The notes under the pieces are model-generated. The model was not told the DNA's origin and made no database searches. It saw only the letters and a list, made by a program, of their open reading frames with translations. Below, in pieces: positions 62,309 through 64,000 of a stretch of 64,000 nucleotides of DNA. Each line of letters begins with the position of its first letter. The stretch's first letter is position 1. The position numbers and the translations under genes were made by a program. Source of the DNA: Gilvimarinus japonicus (GTDB lineage Bacteria > Pseudomonadota > Gammaproteobacteria > Pseudomonadales > Cellvibrionaceae); NCBI RefSeq assembly GCF_042847215.1, contig NZ_AP031500.1:3534001-3598000 (forward strand), in the 5' to 3' direction.

Positions 62309-62360
62309 TTATAACAGTATATTAGGCGGAATTTCGTTTAAACAGCACGAAATCACGCCT
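62309..62360 (-). other. attC-like imperfect palindrome upstream of the cassette
   Basis: TTATAAC (62309-62315; GTTATAA on the minus strand) is followed by AGGCG-GA-ATTTCGT (62324-62337) pairing with ACGAAAT-CA-CGCCT (62347-62360) across 9 bases. This fits a short attC with a degenerate outer left core, or the relic of one. It would be the upstream border of the 128-residue cassette. Confidence 0.4.
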
Positions 62361-62818
62361 CTTTATCGTTTACTTTTTTGCAAAACCATATAAAAATCAA
62401 TTGCTTATAGCCACGCTCGCACAATCTACAACTGTTAAAAAGAAGCCGTTGTGTTTAACGAGACCCGGCAAGGTCTTTTATGCACCCGAAACGCAACAAA
62501 AACCCCAAAGATTTCAGAAGACTATAGAAATGCATGTGGAACAACACAGACTACAGGTCTTAAATTTCACACAATAAAAATGCATAAACCATCCCGCTCT
62601 ACATTAAATTTCTCGCGAGTGATTTAAAAAGCTGAAAGGAGAGAAAAGACTTACTGCGCTACACCCGGGGCTTTGCCCTTTATTATCTCACCTTCCTGAC
62701 TGGCTAAACCTAAGGTTATGGCGGCCTGCCCTCTGGCAAGCTCAATTTACCTCATAGGCCTTACGCGCTATGAGGTAAATCGTGCCACGGTTCGGTGGTG
62801 TTGGCAACCGGGAATTGG
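62361..62818. other. Gene-poor AT-rich stretch between cassettes and toxin gene
   Basis: No open frame with gene-like properties was found in these 458 bp. There is a small hairpin with T-rich tail (AGACC/GGTCT then TTTTAT, about 62469-62487) and a perfect 13-bp inverted repeat ATTTACCTCATAG (62745-62757) with its complement at 62768-62780, 39 bp beyond the end of the toxin gene. The latter has no T tract. Confidence 0.5.
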
Positions 62819-63106
62819 CTATGCCGTTGGCCACTGCTGCGAGCTATGCAAAGCTCTAAGCACGTCGACACGGTTAGCCGCTTCTCGATATACGAGTACA
62901 AAGGGCAAACCATCGATGACGAGTTCACGCGTGTTTTTAACACGGCCTTGGCGGCCTGCTCGTGGGTGGCGGGGTAAGATCAGCTCTGCGGTGTTAATAA
63001 TCGACAATACAACATCTATCGCTATGGTAGGGCTGCTTTCTTGCGCGATATAGCTTTCTATTTTTTCCAAATCTTGCGCGGCGAGGTCAGTCCATTTGAG
63101 CTGCAC
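62819..63106 (-). CDS. RelE/ParE-family toxin
   Basis: A 95-residue toxin of the RelE/ParE fold: MQLKWTDLAAQDLEKIESYI, a middle LPRHPRAGRQGRVKNTRELV and the closing strand LPFVLVYREAANRVDVLRAL with HSSQQWP at the end, closest in pattern to ParE-type gyrase poisons. It overlaps the antitoxin gene by 20 bp, which couples their translation. Whether it is a gyrase poison or an RNase cannot be told from sequence, but ParE subfamily is favoured. Confidence 0.88.
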   Translation of the reverse strand: MQLKWTDLAAQDLEKIESYIAQESSPTIAIDVVLSIINTAELILPRHPRAGRQGRVKNTRELVIDGLPFVLVYREAANRVDVLRALHSSQQWPTA

Positions 63107-63335
63107 GCTTGGCCTCCCACCGCGCTTTTAAGTCGGCGTGATTGATGACGCGGTTATCGTCAGCAGCGGCTAGGCCTTGCTCTACCTCGCGGATAAACCA
63201 CTCTTCCCGCGAGACATATTGTTTAATGGCCTCGGCCATTAACCAGGCGCGAGGCCTGTCCATGGCTTCGGCCATTTGCCCGATTCGAGCCAGGGTTTCG
63301 TCATCCAGCCTTACTGATGTGGCTTTAAGAGGCAT
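63087..63335 (-). CDS. Ribbon-helix-helix (CopG-type) antitoxin
   Basis: An 82-residue antitoxin. The N-terminal ribbon-helix-helix (KATSVRLDDETLARIGQMAE, then DRPRAWLMAEAIKQYVSREE) binds DNA as a dimer; the acidic C-terminal half (FIREVEQGLAAADDNRVINH) should wrap the toxin. It precedes and overlaps the toxin gene. The promoter region carries a palindrome and three 10-bp repeats fit for autoregulation. Confidence 0.9.
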   Translation of the reverse strand: MPLKATSVRLDDETLARIGQMAEAMDRPRAWLMAEAIKQYVSREEWFIREVEQGLAAADDNRVINHADLKARWEAKRAAQMD

Positions 63336-63338
63336 AAC

Positions 63339-63394
63339 GGTTCTCCGAGGTTCTCAAAGATTCTTAGTATATCTGGCCAACCTTAGGTTGTACA
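63339..63394 (-). promoter_or_regulatory. Promoter/operator of the toxin-antitoxin pair
   Basis: On the minus strand TGTACA (63389-63394) and TATACT (63366-63371) are 17 bp apart. The palindrome AACCTTAGGTT (63379-63389) lies between them. Three tandem 10-bp units start with GGTTCTC, GGTTCTC and GATTCTT (63339, 63349, 63359), one helical turn apart, running up to the antitoxin start. They are good candidates for cooperative RHH binding. Confidence 0.55.
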
Positions 63395-63832
63395 TTATTT
63401 GAACCGGAGCAGCACAGAGCGAGCGCGACTAACTGTGCTCCCCTAAAGCCATCGCCGGGCCTAGGTCCGGCAGTTCACACCAAACCCCACTAACGGCCCA
63501 ATGACTCACTCATTAATGTTTATTTGAATGGCTTTAGCAAAGTAAGCGACGAAAACTAACTACGTAAACCGCGGAACCCTAGCCTTTATTACCGGGCCTT
63601 ACGGACAAACCAAACCTGTCACTTCGGTGCAGCCTTCAAACTGTTTTTCGGAGCTCCTCGGCCAGCGGGGCGGTAACCAACCAATTCAACCCAAAACACT
63701 CCGTAGCCAAAAGGCCACTAGATACCGGCTCAAGGCCGGTATGACGACGTAGACCAATGAATGTGATATCGCGGTGACTCAACCAACTACGAAGCGCCGC
63801 TTTTGGCTCCCCTGCAGCCGGGCGAGCGCCCA
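63395..63832. repeat. Gene-free stretch with a REP-like palindrome
   Basis: No gene could be supported in these 438 bp. An inverted repeat ATACCGGC (63722-63729) / GCCGGTAT (63735-63742) with TCAAG loop, followed by GACG, looks like the short intergenic palindromes scattered in many proteobacterial genomes. A second GC palindrome (GCCGG...CCGGC) lies near 63461-63480. Confidence 0.45.
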
Positions 63833-64000
63833 TCACAACCCTTTATCCGTCACCGCCCCCTCCGAAGCCGACGACACCGTCTTAGCAAACTTAGCCAACA
63901 CCCCGCGGGTATAACGCGGCGCAGGGCGTTGCCAATTTTCCAGGCGCTTCCGAATTTCCGCGTCAGGAATATTAATACTAATCTGGGCGTTTTCGGCATC
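63833..64000 (-). CDS. Dihydroxy-acid dehydratase family protein (C-terminal end)
   Basis: The last 55 codons of a gene that enters from the right edge: INIPDAEIRKRLENWQ, then PAPRYTRGVLAKFAK, TVSSASEGAVTDKGL and a stop at 63835-63833. The ending RYTRGVLAKxAKxVSSASxGAVTD is typical of the shorter IlvD subclass (plant, cyanobacterial, actinobacterial type) and of related sugar-acid dehydratases. It differs from the ilvD at 12233. It may be a second dihydroxy-acid dehydratase or an aldonate dehydratase; more of the gene is needed to tell. Confidence 0.75.
   Translation of the reverse strand, partial: DAENAQISINIPDAEIRKRLENWQRPAPRYTRGVLAKFAKTVSSASEGAVTDKGL

Noticed and set aside
62795..62977. 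Plus-strand frame opposite the ParE toxin
   Set aside because: Antisense shadow of the overlapping toxin gene.
63636..63836. 66-codon minus-strand frame ending in the dehydratase stop region
   Set aside because: Its sequence comes from a REP-like palindrome (peptide RHTGLEPVSSG is a typical false product of such repeats).

Overview
The window looks like chromosome of a marine, polysaccharide-degrading gammaproteobacterium of the Cellvibrionales type (relatives of Saccharophagus, Teredinibacter, Simiduia). Three things point there: a fused BioH-BioC protein, a lipoprotein with a poly-serine linker next to a secreted GH5-type mannanase, and core gene order typical of Pseudomonas-like gammaproteobacteria (waaF-ilvE-glnE; HAD hydrolase/rppH-ptsP-lgt-thyA-folA; tRNA-fMet-rimP-nusA-infB-rbfA-truB-rpsO-pnp). 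This placement is inferred from gene content, not from a search.

Layout. 1-7.3 kb (minus): LPS core genes (partial O-antigen-ligase-like gene, waaF), ilvE, glnE and a solitary GspE/PilB-like ATPase. 7.4-14.1 kb (plus): phosphate regulator/transporter pair (DUF47, PiT), argE-argA, ilvD. 14.2-19.4 kb (minus): a six-gene energy-transduction operon (DUF3450, TtpC-like long ExbB, ExbB, ExbD, TonB, TPR protein). 19.7-28.5 kb: folate/thymidylate, lipoprotein maturation, PtsP and RppH, a divergent HAD phosphatase and imelysin-like lipoprotein, RlmI, a small lipoprotein. 28.6-31.6 kb: mannanase and a membrane diguanylate cyclase. 31.7-36.9 kb: an ectoine-degradation operon (doeB2-doeD-doeA-doeC), divergent from a TauE/SafE exporter. 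38.3-41.9 kb: PKD-like lipoprotein and a FucP-family sugar transporter under a palindromic operator. 42.2-51.7 kb: the translation/RNA-decay superoperon headed by initiator tRNA. 52-58.5 kb: small periplasmic/membrane proteins, a SprA-type putative metalloprotease, then the biotin operon bioB-bioF-bioHC-bioD with a BirA-like operator over its promoter.

58.8-63.4 kb is the accessory part. It holds a complete IS3-family element (1196 bp) sitting inside remnants of an IS256-family element, which itself lies in the recombination site of an integron gene cassette. Beside it are two AT-rich cassettes with unrecognised products, one complete attC site, a second attC-like hairpin, and a ribbon-helix-helix/ParE toxin-antitoxin pair with its own operator. 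No integrase gene is present, so this is an integrase-less cassette cluster. The window ends in a second dihydroxy-acid-dehydratase-family gene.

The least described material is the cassette pair (a zinc-finger/HNH-like 269-residue protein and a 128-residue protein), the LacI-type operator at the sugar transporter, and the doubly terminated leader between tRNA-fMet and rimP.
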